From: Qipengyuania marisflavi
GTDB taxonomy: Bacteria; Pseudomonadota; Alphaproteobacteria; Sphingomonadales; Sphingomonadaceae
Length of the DNA stretch: 64,000 bases
Reading direction: 5' to 3'
Assembly: GCF_005884405.1 (NCBI RefSeq)
Contig: NZ_VCAO01000001.1
Coordinates: forward strand, 878,687 to 942,686
Shown here: piece after piece, positions 25,727 through 35,451 of the stretch
Position numbering within the stretch: position 1 is the stretch's first letter
Layout of the letters: each line of letters opens with the position of its first letter
Notes under the pieces: generated by a model
What the model saw: only the letters and a program-made list of their open reading frames with translations
The model's database searches: none
What the model was told of the DNA's origin: nothing
Translations under genes and position numbers: made by a program

Positions 25727-27922
25727 ATGGCAGAACTCGTAATCCGCCGCGGCCTCGCGGAACCTGACACATCGGACAATTTCGTCCCGCACAAACCGGC
25801 GCGGCCCGAAAAATCACTGCCAGGCAAGAAATTCCGCATAGTCAGCGATTATGAACCCGCTGGCGATCAGCCGACCGCGATTGCCGAATTGGTGGGATCG
25901 CTGAAAGAGGACGAGAACACGCAGGTCCTGTTGGGCGTGACGGGGTCGGGCAAGACCTTCACGATGGCCAAGGTGATCGAGGAATTGCAGCGCCCCGCGC
26001 TGATCCTGGCACCCAACAAGATCCTCGCCGCGCAGCTCTATGGCGAATTCAAGAGCTTCTTTCCCGATAATGCGGTCGAATATTTCGTCAGCTATTACGA
26101 CTATTACCAGCCCGAAGCCTATGTGCCGCGGTCCGACACCTACATCGAAAAAGAAAGCAGCGTGAACGAGGCGATCGACCGGATGCGCCATTCGGCCACG
26201 CGCGCGCTGCTGGAACGTGATGACGTGATCATCGTGGCATCGGTCAGCTGCCTTTACGGAATCGGTTCGGTCGAAACCTATTCGGCGATGATTTTCGATC
26301 TGAAAAAAGGCGCCAGTGCCGACCAGCGTGAGATCATCCGCAAACTGGTGGCATTGCAATACAAGCGCAACGATGCCGCCTTCCAACGCGGCAATTTCCG
26401 CGTGCGGGGGGACAGTCTGGAAATCTTCCCCAGCCATTATGAAGACATGGCATGGCGGATCAGTTTCTTCGGTGACGAGATCGAGGAAATCAGCGAGTTC
26501 GATCCGCTGACCGGCAAGAAAGGCGCGAGCCTGGAAACCGTCCGGATTTACGCCAATTCGCACTATGTCACTCCCGGCCCGACCATGAAGCAGGCAGCCG
26601 CCGCGATCCGGTTTGAACTGACCGAACGACTCAAGGAGCTGGAGGCGGAAGGCAAACTGCTGGAGCATCAGCGGCTTGAACAGCGCACCAATTTCGATCT
26701 CGAAATGATTGCCGCCACGGGCAGCTGTGCGGGGATCGAGAATTACAGCCGCTTCCTGACCGGCCGCCTGCCGGGCGAACCACCGCCAACGCTGTTCGAA
26801 TATTTGCCCGACAATGCGCTGCTGTTTGTCGATGAAAGCCACCAGACCGTGCCGCAGATCGGCGCGATGTCGAAAGGCGATCACCGCCGCAAGATCACGC
26901 TGGCAGAGTTTGGTTTCCGCCTGCCCAGCTGCATCGACAATCGCCCGCTGCGCTTCAACGAATGGGACGCGATGCGCCCGCAGACCATCGCAGTGTCCGC
27001 GACTCCCGGAAATTGGGAGATGGAGCAGACCGGCGGCGTATTTGCCGAACAGGTCATCCGCCCCACCGGCCTGATCGACCCGCCGGTGGAAATCCGCCCG
27101 GTCGAGGATCAGGTTCAGGACTGTATCGACCAGTGCAAACAGACCGCGCAAAAAGGCTATCGCACGCTGGTCACCACGCTGACCAAGCGGATGGCGGAGG
27201 ATCTGACCGAGTTCATGCACGAGGCCGGGCTGCGGGTGCGCTACATGCATTCCGATGTCGAGACGCTGGAGCGGATCGAACTGATCCGCGACTTGCGGCT
27301 GGGCGTTTATGATGTGCTGGTGGGCATCAATCTGCTGCGCGAAGGGCTGGACATTCCCGAATGCGGGCTGGTCTGCATTCTCGATGCCGACAAGGAAGGC
27401 TTCCTGCGCTCAGAAACCAGCCTGGTCCAGACCATCGGCCGGGCGGCGCGTAACGTCGAAGGCAAGGTCATTCTCTATGCCGACCGCATCACCGGCAGCA
27501 TGGAACGCGCGATGGCGGAAACCGACCGCCGCCGCGAGAAACAGCACGCCTTCAATCAGGCGAACGGCATCACGCCGACCACCATCATCCGCGGCATTCA
27601 GGACATCGTCGCGCATACCGCCAGTCAGGATGGCGTGGTCATCGGCACCGGCGATCCTGAACGCAACAATCTGGTCGGCCACAATCTGCGCGCCTATATT
27701 CAGGATCTGGAAAAGCGCATGCGGACCGCCGCAGCCGACCTCGAATTTGAGGAAGCAGGCCGGCTGCGCGACGAGATCAGACGACTTGAAGCTGATGAAT
27801 TGGGCATACCCGATGGCGAAAAGAAAGCGCCGCTGGTGGGCCGCAGCAATGAAGGCAAGCCGGGGACCCGCAAGACCCGATATGGCAAGACGCGTTACAA
27901 GAAAATGGGCGGCAAACCGTGA
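25727..27922 (+). CDS. uvrB: Excinuclease ABC subunit B
   Basis: The 731-residue product has Walker A GVTGSGKTFT, the damage-probing hairpin YYDYYQPEAYVPRSDTYIEK, helicase motifs including FVDESHQTVPQIGAM and QTIGRAARNVEGK, and the C-terminal UVR motif (DLEFEEAGRLRDEIRRLE) that contacts UvrC. It verifies lesions delivered by UvrA in nucleotide excision repair. MAELVIRRGLAEP is taken as start; the frame is open far upstream, but that part is not UvrB-like. The TGA overlaps the following lipoprotein start region (GTGATGATG). Confidence 0.96.
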   Translation: MAELVIRRGLAEPDTSDNFVPHKPARPEKSLPGKKFRIVSDYEPAGDQPTAIAELVGSLKEDENTQVLLGVTGSGKTFTMAKVIEELQRPALILAPNKILAAQLYGEFKSFFPDNAVEYFVSYYDYYQPEAYVPRSDTYIEKESSVNEAIDRMRHSATRALLERDDVIIVASVSCLYGIGSVETYSAMIFDLKKGASADQREIIRKLVALQYKRNDAAFQRGNFRVRGDSLEIFPSHYEDMAWRISFFGDEIEEISEFDPLTGKKGASLETVRIYANSHYVTPGPTMKQAAAAIRFELTERLKELEAEGKLLEHQRLEQRTNFDLEMIAATGSCAGIENYSRFLTGRLPGEPPPTLFEYLPDNALLFVDESHQTVPQIGAMSKGDHRRKITLAEFGFRLPSCIDNRPLRFNEWDAMRPQTIAVSATPGNWEMEQTGGVFAEQVIRPTGLIDPPVEIRPVEDQVQDCIDQCKQTAQKGYRTLVTTLTKRMAEDLTEFMHEAGLRVRYMHSDVETLERIELIRDLRLGVYDVLVGINLLREGLDIPECGLVCILDADKEGFLRSETSLVQTIGRAARNVEGKVILYADRITGSMERAMAETDRRREKQHAFNQANGITPTTIIRGIQDIVAHTASQDGVVIGTGDPERNNLVGHNLRAYIQDLEKRMRTAAADLEFEEAGRLRDEIRRLEADELGIPDGEKKAPLVGRSNEGKPGTRKTRYGKTRYKKMGGKP

Positions 27923-28488
27923 TGATGCGATCCCGAACCGCCCTGGCCGTGTTGACGCTGGGGCTGACGCTATCGGCGTGCAAGCCGCCCGCTGCGGATG
28001 ACTATATCGCGCGCACCCGCATTACCGATCGTGCTGCCGCGCCATCCGAACCGATCGGTTCCCCGGATGTCGAAGGGGCGATCTGGGCACCGGGCCGCCA
28101 TGCCAACCGCGTGCTTTACGGCATACCCGGACAGCAGCCCCTGATGGCACTGGAATGCCTGACCGATGAAGCCAGGCCCATGTTCGCAATCACGCGCTTT
28201 GCGCTGGCGGACCAGCACGCGCAGGGCATTCTGGCGCTGATCGGCAATGGCCGGGTTGAACGTCTGTTTGTCGATGCGGCACCGGCCAGGGACGTGTTTC
28301 TGTGGCACGGTGAAGTGCCCGCTGCGGACCCGCGGCTGGATGTATTTATCGGTGCCCGCGAAGTTGAAGCTACGATTCCCGGGGCCGGTAGCGTGGTGCT
28401 GCATCCCAGCAATCTGCCGCGAACGCTTATTGAGCAGTGCCGCGGGCTGCAACAGACTGCGCCAGTTCCGCCAGCAGATCCGGCGTAA
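27922..28488 (+). CDS. Hypothetical lipoprotein downstream of uvrB
   Basis: The protein of about 188 residues starts with a lipoprotein signal ending LTLSAC near residue 20. A soluble domain without a motif I recognise follows, with one other pair of cysteines (ALECLTDEARP and EQCRGLQ). Possible starts are GTG 27919, ATG 27922 and ATG 27925, all touching the uvrB stop, so translation is probably coupled. Its last 62 bases overlap the 3' end of the convergent dsbD gene. Confidence 0.82.
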   Translation: MMRSRTALAVLTLGLTLSACKPPAADDYIARTRITDRAAAPSEPIGSPDVEGAIWAPGRHANRVLYGIPGQQPLMALECLTDEARPMFAITRFALADQHAQGILALIGNGRVERLFVDAAPARDVFLWHGEVPAADPRLDVFIGAREVEATIPGAGSVVLHPSNLPRTLIEQCRGLQQTAPVPPADPA

Positions 28489-30553
28489 GCACCTGCGGCA
28501 ATTGCCGCGCCTCGCCGCCGGGCGGATACCACACATATAACGGCACGCCCGCTGCGCCCTGACGCGCCAGGAAAGTCGCAATTTCCGGATCGCGCCGCGT
28601 CCAGTCGCCGCGCAATATTTTGACGTCTGCCTTGGCAAAGGCGGCGCGCGTGGTCTCACGTTCGATTGCGACGCTTTCATTGACTTTGCAGGTGACGCAC
28701 CAGTCGGCGGTAAACCACACAAACACCGGCCTGCCTGAAGTGCGGGCGCTGGCCAGCGCCGCCTCGCTGAAAGGTTCGGGCGCCAGCAGACTGTCCTGCG
28801 CCGATGCGGCAAGCGGGCGCGGCTGCGGCATGGCGATCAGGGCAATGGCTGCGACAGCCAACACGGCCAACCCGCTAACCACACTGCGCCCGGTGCCCGC
28901 ACGCTGAGCACGGCCAAACTGCGCCAACATACCCAGCATCGTGACTGTGAGCGCCAGCACGACCACCACGAAAGTTACCCCCCCGATCCGCCAGAGCAGC
29001 CACGCCAGCGCCAGCGCGGTCAGACCCATTGGCAAGGCCATCCAGCGGCGAAACCGCTCCATCCAAGGACCCGGTCGGGGCAGCAGGCGGCGCAGGGCGG
29101 GCACAAACCCGATCAGCAGGAAGGGCAGCGCCAGCCCCAGACCCAGCACCGCAAACACCAGCAGTCCGTCCAGCGGCGGAATGATCAGGGCAGCCCCCAA
29201 GGCGACCGCCATGAATGGCCCGGTGCACGGAGTGGCAACAAATGCCGCGAGCAGTCCGGTGGCAAATGAACTGGTTGCCGACGGCTTCCCACCCGAAATC
29301 GCGATGCCCGGCACTTGGAACAGGCCGAGGAAATTTGCCGTGATTGCCACCGCCAGCAATAGCAGCGCCACAACCACGCGCGGTTCCTGTAACTGGAAGG
29401 CCCAGCCAACCTGCTCACCCGCTGAACGCAGCAGCAGCAACAGCGCGCCCAGCGCTGTGCAGGCCAGCACCACCCCGGCAGTATAGGCCAGAGCATCGCG
29501 CCGCGCACCGCGCTCGTCCCCGCCCGCCTTGGCCAGCGACAGCGCTTTCAGGCTGAGGATCGGGAAGACGCAGGGCATAATGTTGAGCAGCAAACCGCCC
29601 GCCAGCGCGCCCAGCAGGAGCAGCATCAGCGGCGGTGGTGCGCTATCTGCGCCGCGAAACGGCTTGATCCCTTCCAGCGGGACATTCCCCGGCGCGGCCA
29701 CGATGCGCACGCCGCGATCAGGCCCCAGCGCCAGGATACCTTCGATCCGGTCAGGCCGAGGCAGGAAGGCGAGCTCAACGGTGTCCGGAACCACGATGTC
29801 CTTGAGCGGATATTCGACGACCAGCAGATCGCCTTCGCGTATGAAGGTCTGCACGCCCGAATACACCGCCTGCTGCGCCTGACCCACTTCCGATGTGCCG
29901 AGGAAGAAATGCACATCGCCCAAATCGCTGGCAGCGGGCAATGGAATGCCGATCCGCAGCCGGGTTCCGGCGAATTCAAAACTTGCCGCGCTGCCCAGCG
30001 GCGGAACAATCGCCGCGCGCCACTCCGCCATGCGTGGCTCCGCAGTGGCATTGGCGGGATCGAGCGTCAGTCTGGCCTGCTGCGGCACACAAATCTTGTC
30101 GGTACAGGCGAGATAGCGCGCCGTCAGGCCAATCGGCGGAGGATTGGCTACGGCGGCATCAGCAGGCACCCGGACCGGCACCAGCACGGTATAGGGGCCT
30201 TCGTACACATGGTTCATCAGCCCGCCGATCAGCAGCTGTTTCGGCACCGGATAAAGCGCTTCATTGACAACCCAGCCTTGCGGCAGGGTCCAGTCAAGTT
30301 CCATCCCCAGACCGGCATCACCGGGGTTGGACCAATAGCCATGCCATTGCGAAGAACGCGGCGTAAAGTGCAGCGCCACTGTCCACACTTCGCCCGGAAC
30401 CGGGGGTCCGTCGGCTGACACCTCCACCGCGATCCGGTCGCTGGTGCTGCGCGCGGTTTGCGCATGAACAGCGGGGGCGGCGAGCATCATGACCGCGCTG
30501 ATCGCCAGCGCCAGCCAGATGCGCCACACCGCCAATGTTCTTGCCTCTGTCAC
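28427..30553 (-). CDS. dsbD: Thiol:disulfide interchange protein DsbD-like
   Basis: The 708-residue protein shows all three DsbD modules. After a signal peptide (APAVHA) comes a periplasmic N-terminal domain with Cys-x4-Cys (ACTDKIC). A membrane domain of about eight helices holds two conserved cysteines (IMPCVFPIL and ATPCTGPFM). The C-terminal thioredoxin-like domain has ADWCVTCKVNES. It carries electrons from cytoplasmic thioredoxin across the inner membrane to periplasmic reductants. The start is GTG 30553. The 3' end overlaps the lipoprotein gene by 62 bases on the other strand. Confidence 0.93.
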   Translation of the reverse strand: MTEARTLAVWRIWLALAISAVMMLAAPAVHAQTARSTSDRIAVEVSADGPPVPGEVWTVALHFTPRSSQWHGYWSNPGDAGLGMELDWTLPQGWVVNEALYPVPKQLLIGGLMNHVYEGPYTVLVPVRVPADAAVANPPPIGLTARYLACTDKICVPQQARLTLDPANATAEPRMAEWRAAIVPPLGSAASFEFAGTRLRIGIPLPAASDLGDVHFFLGTSEVGQAQQAVYSGVQTFIREGDLLVVEYPLKDIVVPDTVELAFLPRPDRIEGILALGPDRGVRIVAAPGNVPLEGIKPFRGADSAPPPLMLLLLGALAGGLLLNIMPCVFPILSLKALSLAKAGGDERGARRDALAYTAGVVLACTALGALLLLLRSAGEQVGWAFQLQEPRVVVALLLLAVAITANFLGLFQVPGIAISGGKPSATSSFATGLLAAFVATPCTGPFMAVALGAALIIPPLDGLLVFAVLGLGLALPFLLIGFVPALRRLLPRPGPWMERFRRWMALPMGLTALALAWLLWRIGGVTFVVVVLALTVTMLGMLAQFGRAQRAGTGRSVVSGLAVLAVAAIALIAMPQPRPLAASAQDSLLAPEPFSEAALASARTSGRPVFVWFTADWCVTCKVNESVAIERETTRAAFAKADVKILRGDWTRRDPEIATFLARQGAAGVPLYVWYPPGGEARQLPQVLTPDLLAELAQSVAARGTAQ

Positions 30554-30599
30554 GCCTCAGCCTCTAGGGCGGGCGCAAGCCGGACGCAACGAGGTAGAG

Positions 30600-31814
30600 A
30601 TGGACGAAAAGCGCGATTTGCTCATTATCGGTGGCGGCCTTGTCGGCATGACACTGGCGCTGGCTGCGGCCAAGCGCGGCATCACCAGCCACGTCGTCGA
30701 CCGCGCCGATCCGGCAGAATTGACCGCCGAAGGTTTCGACGGCCGCGCCAGCGCGATTTCGACCGCCAGCTGGAACCTGTTCCGCAATATCGGTCTGGCT
30801 CCGGCGCTGGAAGAACACGCCTGCCCGATCGCATCGATCGCCGTCACTGACCAGATGAAACCGGGACGGCTGGATTTCACCCCAGAGCCGCACGAGGGCT
30901 CGCTGGGCCGGATGTTCGCCAACCGCACATTGCGTCAGGTGCTGTTTGCCGCTGCGGCAGACGAGCCGGCGATTGCCTGGCACGCCAAGGCCCACATCGC
31001 CCGGCGCGAGCGGGGCGAGCATGGCGTATCGGTCCAGCTGGGCACCGGACAGCAGCTGACCGCCGCGCTGATGATCGCCGCAGAAGGGCGCGGCTCACCC
31101 ACGCGCGAGGAAGCGGGAATTACGTTGGCGAAATGGCAATACAATCACCGCGCCATCATTGCCGGGATCGATCATGCGCTGCCCCATGACAATGTGGCGT
31201 GGGAAATCTTCTTTCCAGCCGGGCCGTTCGCCCTGCTACCGATGCGCGACAAGCCTGACGGCACGCATCGCAGCGCGCTGGTCTGGACAGTGTCGGAAAG
31301 CGATGCGGCGGGCACGCTGAAAATGGGTGACCGCGCGTTTTTGGCCGAGCTGGAAAAGCGGATGGGCGGCATATTGGGTAAGATCACATCCGTCGGACCG
31401 CGCTCATCCTATCCGCTGGGTTTCCACCATACTGCCAAGATCACCTGCCAGCGGCTCGCGCTGGTGGGGGATGCGGCGCACGGAATTCACCCGATTGCGG
31501 GACAGGGCCTCAATCTGGGCCTGCGCGATGTCGGTGCTCTGGTCGAGGTGCTCGACGAAGGGCTACGGCTAGGGCTTGAGCCCGGAGATGCACAGCTGCT
31601 GACGCGCTATGAGCGGTGGCGCGGGCTCGACAGCTTTATGGTGGCGCTCGCCACTGACGGGCTGACGCGGCTGTTCGGCGTACCCGGTAAGGGTGCATCG
31701 GCAGTAAGGCGCATCGGCATGGGCGCGGTTCAGCGGATGCCGCTGATGAAACGCTGGTTCATGGACGAAGCGCGCGGCGTCACTGGCGACTTGCCCGAAC
31801 TGCTGCGCGCCTGA
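30600..31814 (+). CDS. FAD-dependent ubiquinone-biosynthesis hydroxylase (UbiH/UbiF/Coq6 type)
   Basis: The 404-residue flavoprotein has the dinucleotide-binding GGGLVGMTLALAAAKRG near the start, a mid-chain GRGSPTREEAGI segment, and the FAD motif RLALVGDAAHGIHPIAGQGLN near residue 285. This is the UbiH/VisC family, which hydroxylates the aromatic ring of ubiquinone precursors; which ring position cannot be told from sequence. The ATG at 30600 follows GAGGTAGAG. It is divergent from dsbD and convergent with the HemX-like gene. Confidence 0.92.
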   Translation: MDEKRDLLIIGGGLVGMTLALAAAKRGITSHVVDRADPAELTAEGFDGRASAISTASWNLFRNIGLAPALEEHACPIASIAVTDQMKPGRLDFTPEPHEGSLGRMFANRTLRQVLFAAAADEPAIAWHAKAHIARRERGEHGVSVQLGTGQQLTAALMIAAEGRGSPTREEAGITLAKWQYNHRAIIAGIDHALPHDNVAWEIFFPAGPFALLPMRDKPDGTHRSALVWTVSESDAAGTLKMGDRAFLAELEKRMGGILGKITSVGPRSSYPLGFHHTAKITCQRLALVGDAAHGIHPIAGQGLNLGLRDVGALVEVLDEGLRLGLEPGDAQLLTRYERWRGLDSFMVALATDGLTRLFGVPGKGASAVRRIGMGAVQRMPLMKRWFMDEARGVTGDLPELLRA

Positions 31815-31817
31815 CGC

Positions 31818-32705
31818 TTATTCGGTCGCGATCCCTGGCTGGGTAATCCGTTCCCCGTCGCCATCGCGCAGGCGGCGTGGTTCAAGCACGGCAGCGGTTT
31901 CGATCAGATCGAGCGCGCGCAGGGCATCGCCATAGCGTTCGGCATCCGCCGCCCAGCTTTTGGCCTCAACTGCACCCGGCATATTGCGCACCTCGGCAAT
32001 CGCGGAATCGATGCGGCCACTCTCCAGGAACAGCCGTGCGCGGTCGAGCCGCCGCTGCGGCTGGGGTGATGGCGCGCTTTCGCGGCGGAAAATGAACAAT
32101 TGCCCGATTTCTTCGCGGAACCGTGAAAAGCCGGGCTGGTCCGAACTTTCGGTCAGCTTGGGCGCAAGCCCTTCCAGCCGCGCGACCAATTTGTCGAGCG
32201 TGACCGGATTGCGCGAGGCGGTTATGATCGTGGCAACTGCATTGGGCATGGCATCGCCAAACCGCAGCCGCAGCTGGTCGGCCAGAAAGCCAAGCTCTGC
32301 CCCCTTCTCGATCGCGCGGCGCGCGGCAAAAGCGATCAGCAGACCCTCGGCGCGCGCGGCATTACCTGATGCGGCCTGCGCCTGCAGGTCGAGCCGGGCC
32401 AGCCGCTGTTCGGCAGCAGCCAGACGCTGGTCAATCCCGCCCTGTTGTTCCTGCACCTGTTCAACCGCCTTCACCGCGGCCTCGGGCGAGGTAGCGCTGG
32501 GAGAGGGAGTGGGGGAAGCCGCAGGATCGGCGGCCAATGTTTGCGGTGTCTGAGTTGTCGCACCGGCCGTTTCCGCGTGATGGCCCGCCACGCGGTAAAC
32601 GGCATAGCCGGCCAGCGCGCCGCCCATAATGAAGGCGGCGGCCAGTGCCGCGATCATCGGGCGCATGGTTTTGGCCTTGCGTCGTGTGCTCTCAAATTGG
32701 TTCAT
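31818..32705 (-). CDS. Mitofilin/HemX-like inner-membrane protein
   Basis: The protein of about 295 residues has a short cytoplasmic N-terminus and one membrane helix (MIAALAAAFIMGGALAGYAV). A Ala/Pro/Thr-rich linker and a coiled-coil-like periplasmic helix (VEQVQEQQGGIDQRLAAAEQ) follow, then an alpha-helical C-terminal domain ending near a WAADAERYGDALRALD motif. The layout and place after hemC-hemD match the COG4223/mitofilin-type protein of alphaproteobacteria, whose role is unclear. The ATG at 32705 follows GGGACGGA; a GTG at 32771 overlapping the hemD stop is an alternative. Confidence 0.8.
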   Translation of the reverse strand: MNQFESTRRKAKTMRPMIAALAAAFIMGGALAGYAVYRVAGHHAETAGATTQTPQTLAADPAASPTPSPSATSPEAAVKAVEQVQEQQGGIDQRLAAAEQRLARLDLQAQAASGNAARAEGLLIAFAARRAIEKGAELGFLADQLRLRFGDAMPNAVATIITASRNPVTLDKLVARLEGLAPKLTESSDQPGFSRFREEIGQLFIFRRESAPSPQPQRRLDRARLFLESGRIDSAIAEVRNMPGAVEAKSWAADAERYGDALRALDLIETAAVLEPRRLRDGDGERITQPGIATE

Positions 32706-32755
32706 TCCGTCCCGTTCTTTGGCCCAGACATTGAGCGTGCGACCGCTTTTCCCGG

Positions 32756-33439
32756 TCAGATGTTTTGACACAAAGCCTGCGCCAATGCCAGCAGATCGCC
32801 CTCGTCCGCAGTTTCGGCGATCTGGACAGAGTGCCAGCCGCTACCCGCCATCTCGGCAATTCGCGGGGCCAGGGCAAGCAGGACAGTGTTGCCGCGTGCA
32901 ATCCCCAACCGCTCGCACTCACTGCGCAGCCTGCGCGCCGCCTCGCCCGAATGGACCACCGCCACCGCGCCGTCCAACCGGCTTGAGCAGGCTGGATCAA
33001 GCGGGAGCGGAGCAGCGCGGTAAACCACCTGCGTTGCCACAGTAATGTGCGACGGCGGCGTCAGTGCGACCCGCGCCTCACCCGCCAATCGCAGTAAGGT
33101 GAGCGGTTCAGGTCCCAGCGTGTCCAGCAGAGCCTGCAATCCCCCTACCCCGGTCTGCGCCACCGTAAAGCCGGCTGTGCGCGCCGCGTTGGCGGTTGTC
33201 TGGCCCACCGCATAGACAGGAAGATTGGTCAGAGCGGCCAGCTGGTCGCCGCCGTGGCGCAGGACATTGGCGCTGCCTATCAGCACCCCGTTATAATTGC
33301 TCGCTGCCGGGCATTGCCACGCCGCCGGTTCAATAACGAACAGCGGGTGGCCGAACACATTGAGACCCAGCGCCCGCGCGGCGACGGCTGTCGCGGTCCA
33401 GCCCGGTTCGGGGCGGAAAACGAACAGCGGGCGGCTCAT
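32756..33439 (-). CDS. hemD: Uroporphyrinogen-III synthase
   Basis: The 227-residue protein has weak overall conservation typical of HemD: an N-terminal FVFRPEPGWTATA, the segment GVLIGSANVLRHGG, and VYAVGQTTANAARTAGF, with a second half-domain near LPLDPAC. It closes and inverts ring D of hydroxymethylbilane to give uroporphyrinogen III. The start overlaps the hemC stop (ATGA), which confirms the assignment by context. Confidence 0.9.
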   Translation of the reverse strand: MSRPLFVFRPEPGWTATAVAARALGLNVFGHPLFVIEPAAWQCPAASNYNGVLIGSANVLRHGGDQLAALTNLPVYAVGQTTANAARTAGFTVAQTGVGGLQALLDTLGPEPLTLLRLAGEARVALTPPSHITVATQVVYRAAPLPLDPACSSRLDGAVAVVHSGEAARRLRSECERLGIARGNTVLLALAPRIAEMAGSGWHSVQIAETADEGDLLALAQALCQNI

Positions 33440-34365
33440 CGCACTCCGTCGAACAGCGCAGTAATGGCTTCAGGCGCGGCGCTCAGTAGCTGCCGCGCCA
33501 GTGCGGCCGGGCCGGACGTATCGGCGATGGCGAAGCGCGCCTCGTCTTCAATCCGATGTATCCCGTCTTCGCTATAGATCGCCGCGCGCAGCACGATGTC
33601 CCCGCCCTCGATCCGCGACAATGCGGCAATCGGGCTGTGACAACTGCCGCCAAGCGCAGCGAGCAAGGCCCGCTCGGCAGTGATTTCGGCATGGCTTTCG
33701 GCATGGTCGATAGCGGCCAGCAAATCACGGGTTGCCGCATCATCGGATCGGCATTCGATACCGATCGCCGCCTGTCCCGGCGCGGGCAGCCATTCTTCGG
33801 GATCTAGCCGCGCGCCGACATCATCCTCGCCCAGCCTCGCCAGCCCGGCAGCGGCCAGAAAAGTGGCATCCGCCTCCCCCGCTGCCAGCTTGCCAATTCG
33901 CGTGGCGACATTGCCGCGGATCGGCACGACATGACAATCAGGGCGGCGATGCAGCAATTGCGCGGCGCGGCGCGGGGCACTGGTGCCGATGCGCGCGCCT
34001 TGCGGAAGTGCCGCCAGCGACGCTGCGCCCACCAGCACATCGGCCTTGTCCACACGTGGCAGGATGGCGCCAATGGCAATCTGTTCAGGCCGCTCGGTCT
34101 CGACATCCTTCATCGAATGCACAGCAATGTCGATGCGGCCTTCGCGCAGCCAGATATCCAGTTCGCGGGTCCATAGCGCCTTGCCGCCGATATCGGCCAG
34201 CGGGCGGTCCTGGATCTTGTCGCCACTGGCAACCACAGGGACCAGCTCTACCGCCGATTCGTCCCACCCCTGCGCCGCACACAGCCGCGCGCGCGCCTCA
34301 TGCGCCTGCGCCATGGCAAGCGGTGAGCGGCGGGTACCGAGGCGAAGGGAAGGCGTGGCAGGCAT
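33436..34365 (-). CDS. hemC: Hydroxymethylbilane synthase
   Basis: The 309-residue enzyme opens LRLGTRRSPLAMAQAHEARA, has the substrate-binding DIAVHSMKDV, GTSAPRRAAQLLHRRPD and IRGNVATRIGKL, and the cofactor-anchoring Cys in LAALGGSCHSP. It condenses four porphobilinogen units on a dipyrromethane cofactor. It is first in a hemC-hemD-(mitofilin-like) operon and divergent from tsaD, an order conserved in alphaproteobacteria. Confidence 0.96.
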   Translation of the reverse strand: MPATPSLRLGTRRSPLAMAQAHEARARLCAAQGWDESAVELVPVVASGDKIQDRPLADIGGKALWTRELDIWLREGRIDIAVHSMKDVETERPEQIAIGAILPRVDKADVLVGAASLAALPQGARIGTSAPRRAAQLLHRRPDCHVVPIRGNVATRIGKLAAGEADATFLAAAGLARLGEDDVGARLDPEEWLPAPGQAAIGIECRSDDAATRDLLAAIDHAESHAEITAERALLAALGGSCHSPIAALSRIEGGDIVLRAAIYSEDGIHRIEDEARFAIADTSGPAALARQLLSAAPEAITALFDGVR

Positions 34366-34410
34366 TACGTCGGCTTGCCCTAGCCGCGCAGCGCGCTAAG
34401 GGAAAGCCGG

Positions 34411-35451
34411 ATGGGTGTGGTACTCGGCATAGAAAGCTCCTGCGACGAAACTGCTGTCGCGCTGGTCGACAGCGAACGGCGGATTGTGGCGCAGCGGATC
34501 GCCTCGCAGGACGCCGAGCACGCGCCCTATGGCGGGGTGGTGCCCGAAATCGCCGCGCGCGCCCATGCCGAACGGCTCGCCCCGATGATTGCCGCAGTGC
34601 TGGACGATGCGGGCATGACGCTGGACGATTGCGACGCGATTGCGGCCACTGCCGGGCCGGGACTGATCGGCGGCGTGATGGTCGGGTTGGTCAGTGCCAA
34701 GGCGCTGGCAATGGCCTCGGACACTCCGCTGATCGCGATCAACCATCTTGAAGGTCATGCGTTAAGCCCCCGGCTCGCCGACCCGGCGCTGGAATTTCCT
34801 TACGCCTTGCTGCTGGTATCGGGCGGACATTGTCAGATCCTGCGCGTCGATGGCGTGGGCCAGTACCGCCGCCTTGCCACCACTATCGACGATGCGCTGG
34901 GCGAGGCGTTCGACAAGACTGCCAAGATATTGGGCCTTGGCTTTCCGGGCGGTCCGGCGGTCGAGCAGCTGGCGCGCAGCGGCGACCCCAAGGCGGTCCC
35001 CCTGCCACGCCCGATGGTGGGCAGCGGAGAACCGCATTTCTCCTTCGCCGGACTAAAGAGCGCGGTCATGCGCGCGCATGACACGGGCAAATATACTGCG
35101 CCGGACATTGCTGCCAGCTTCCAGCAAGCCGCGATTGATTGCGTAACCGACCGGTTGCGGATTGCGCTGGGCGGCATCGACGATATCGACACGCTGGTGG
35201 TGGCCGGAGGCGTTGCTGCTAACGCCAGCGTCCGCGCGGCGCTCGAAACGCTGGCAACAGGCTTCAGGATGCGGTTCACCGCTCCGCCACCTGCGCTGTG
35301 TACAGACAATGCGGCGATGATCGCGTGGGCGGGGATCGAACGTCTTGCCGCAGCCGATTTCAAGCCCGATCCACTGGATGTGTCGGCACGGCCCCGCTGG
35401 CCGCTCGATCATGATGCAGAGCCGGTGCGCGGTGCGGGAGTAAAAGCATGA
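34411..35451 (+). CDS. tsaD: tRNA N6-adenosine threonylcarbamoyltransferase
   Basis: The 346-residue protein starts MGVVLGIESSCDETAVALVD. It carries the metal-binding His pair in INHLEGHAL, then LLLVSGGHCQI, ALGEAFDKTAKILGLGFPGGP, and VVAGGVAANASVR. With TsaB, TsaE and TsaC it forms t6A37 in ANN-decoding tRNAs. It is the first gene of a three-gene run with ATGA overlaps into gpsA and the flippase gene. Confidence 0.97.
   Translation: MGVVLGIESSCDETAVALVDSERRIVAQRIASQDAEHAPYGGVVPEIAARAHAERLAPMIAAVLDDAGMTLDDCDAIAATAGPGLIGGVMVGLVSAKALAMASDTPLIAINHLEGHALSPRLADPALEFPYALLLVSGGHCQILRVDGVGQYRRLATTIDDALGEAFDKTAKILGLGFPGGPAVEQLARSGDPKAVPLPRPMVGSGEPHFSFAGLKSAVMRAHDTGKYTAPDIAASFQQAAIDCVTDRLRIALGGIDDIDTLVVAGGVAANASVRAALETLATGFRMRFTAPPPALCTDNAAMIAWAGIERLAAADFKPDPLDVSARPRWPLDHDAEPVRGAGVKA

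Noticed and set aside
25814..27250. 478-codon minus-strand frame opposite uvrB
   Set aside because: It is a codon-bias shadow. UvrB has all its motifs on the plus strand in this interval.
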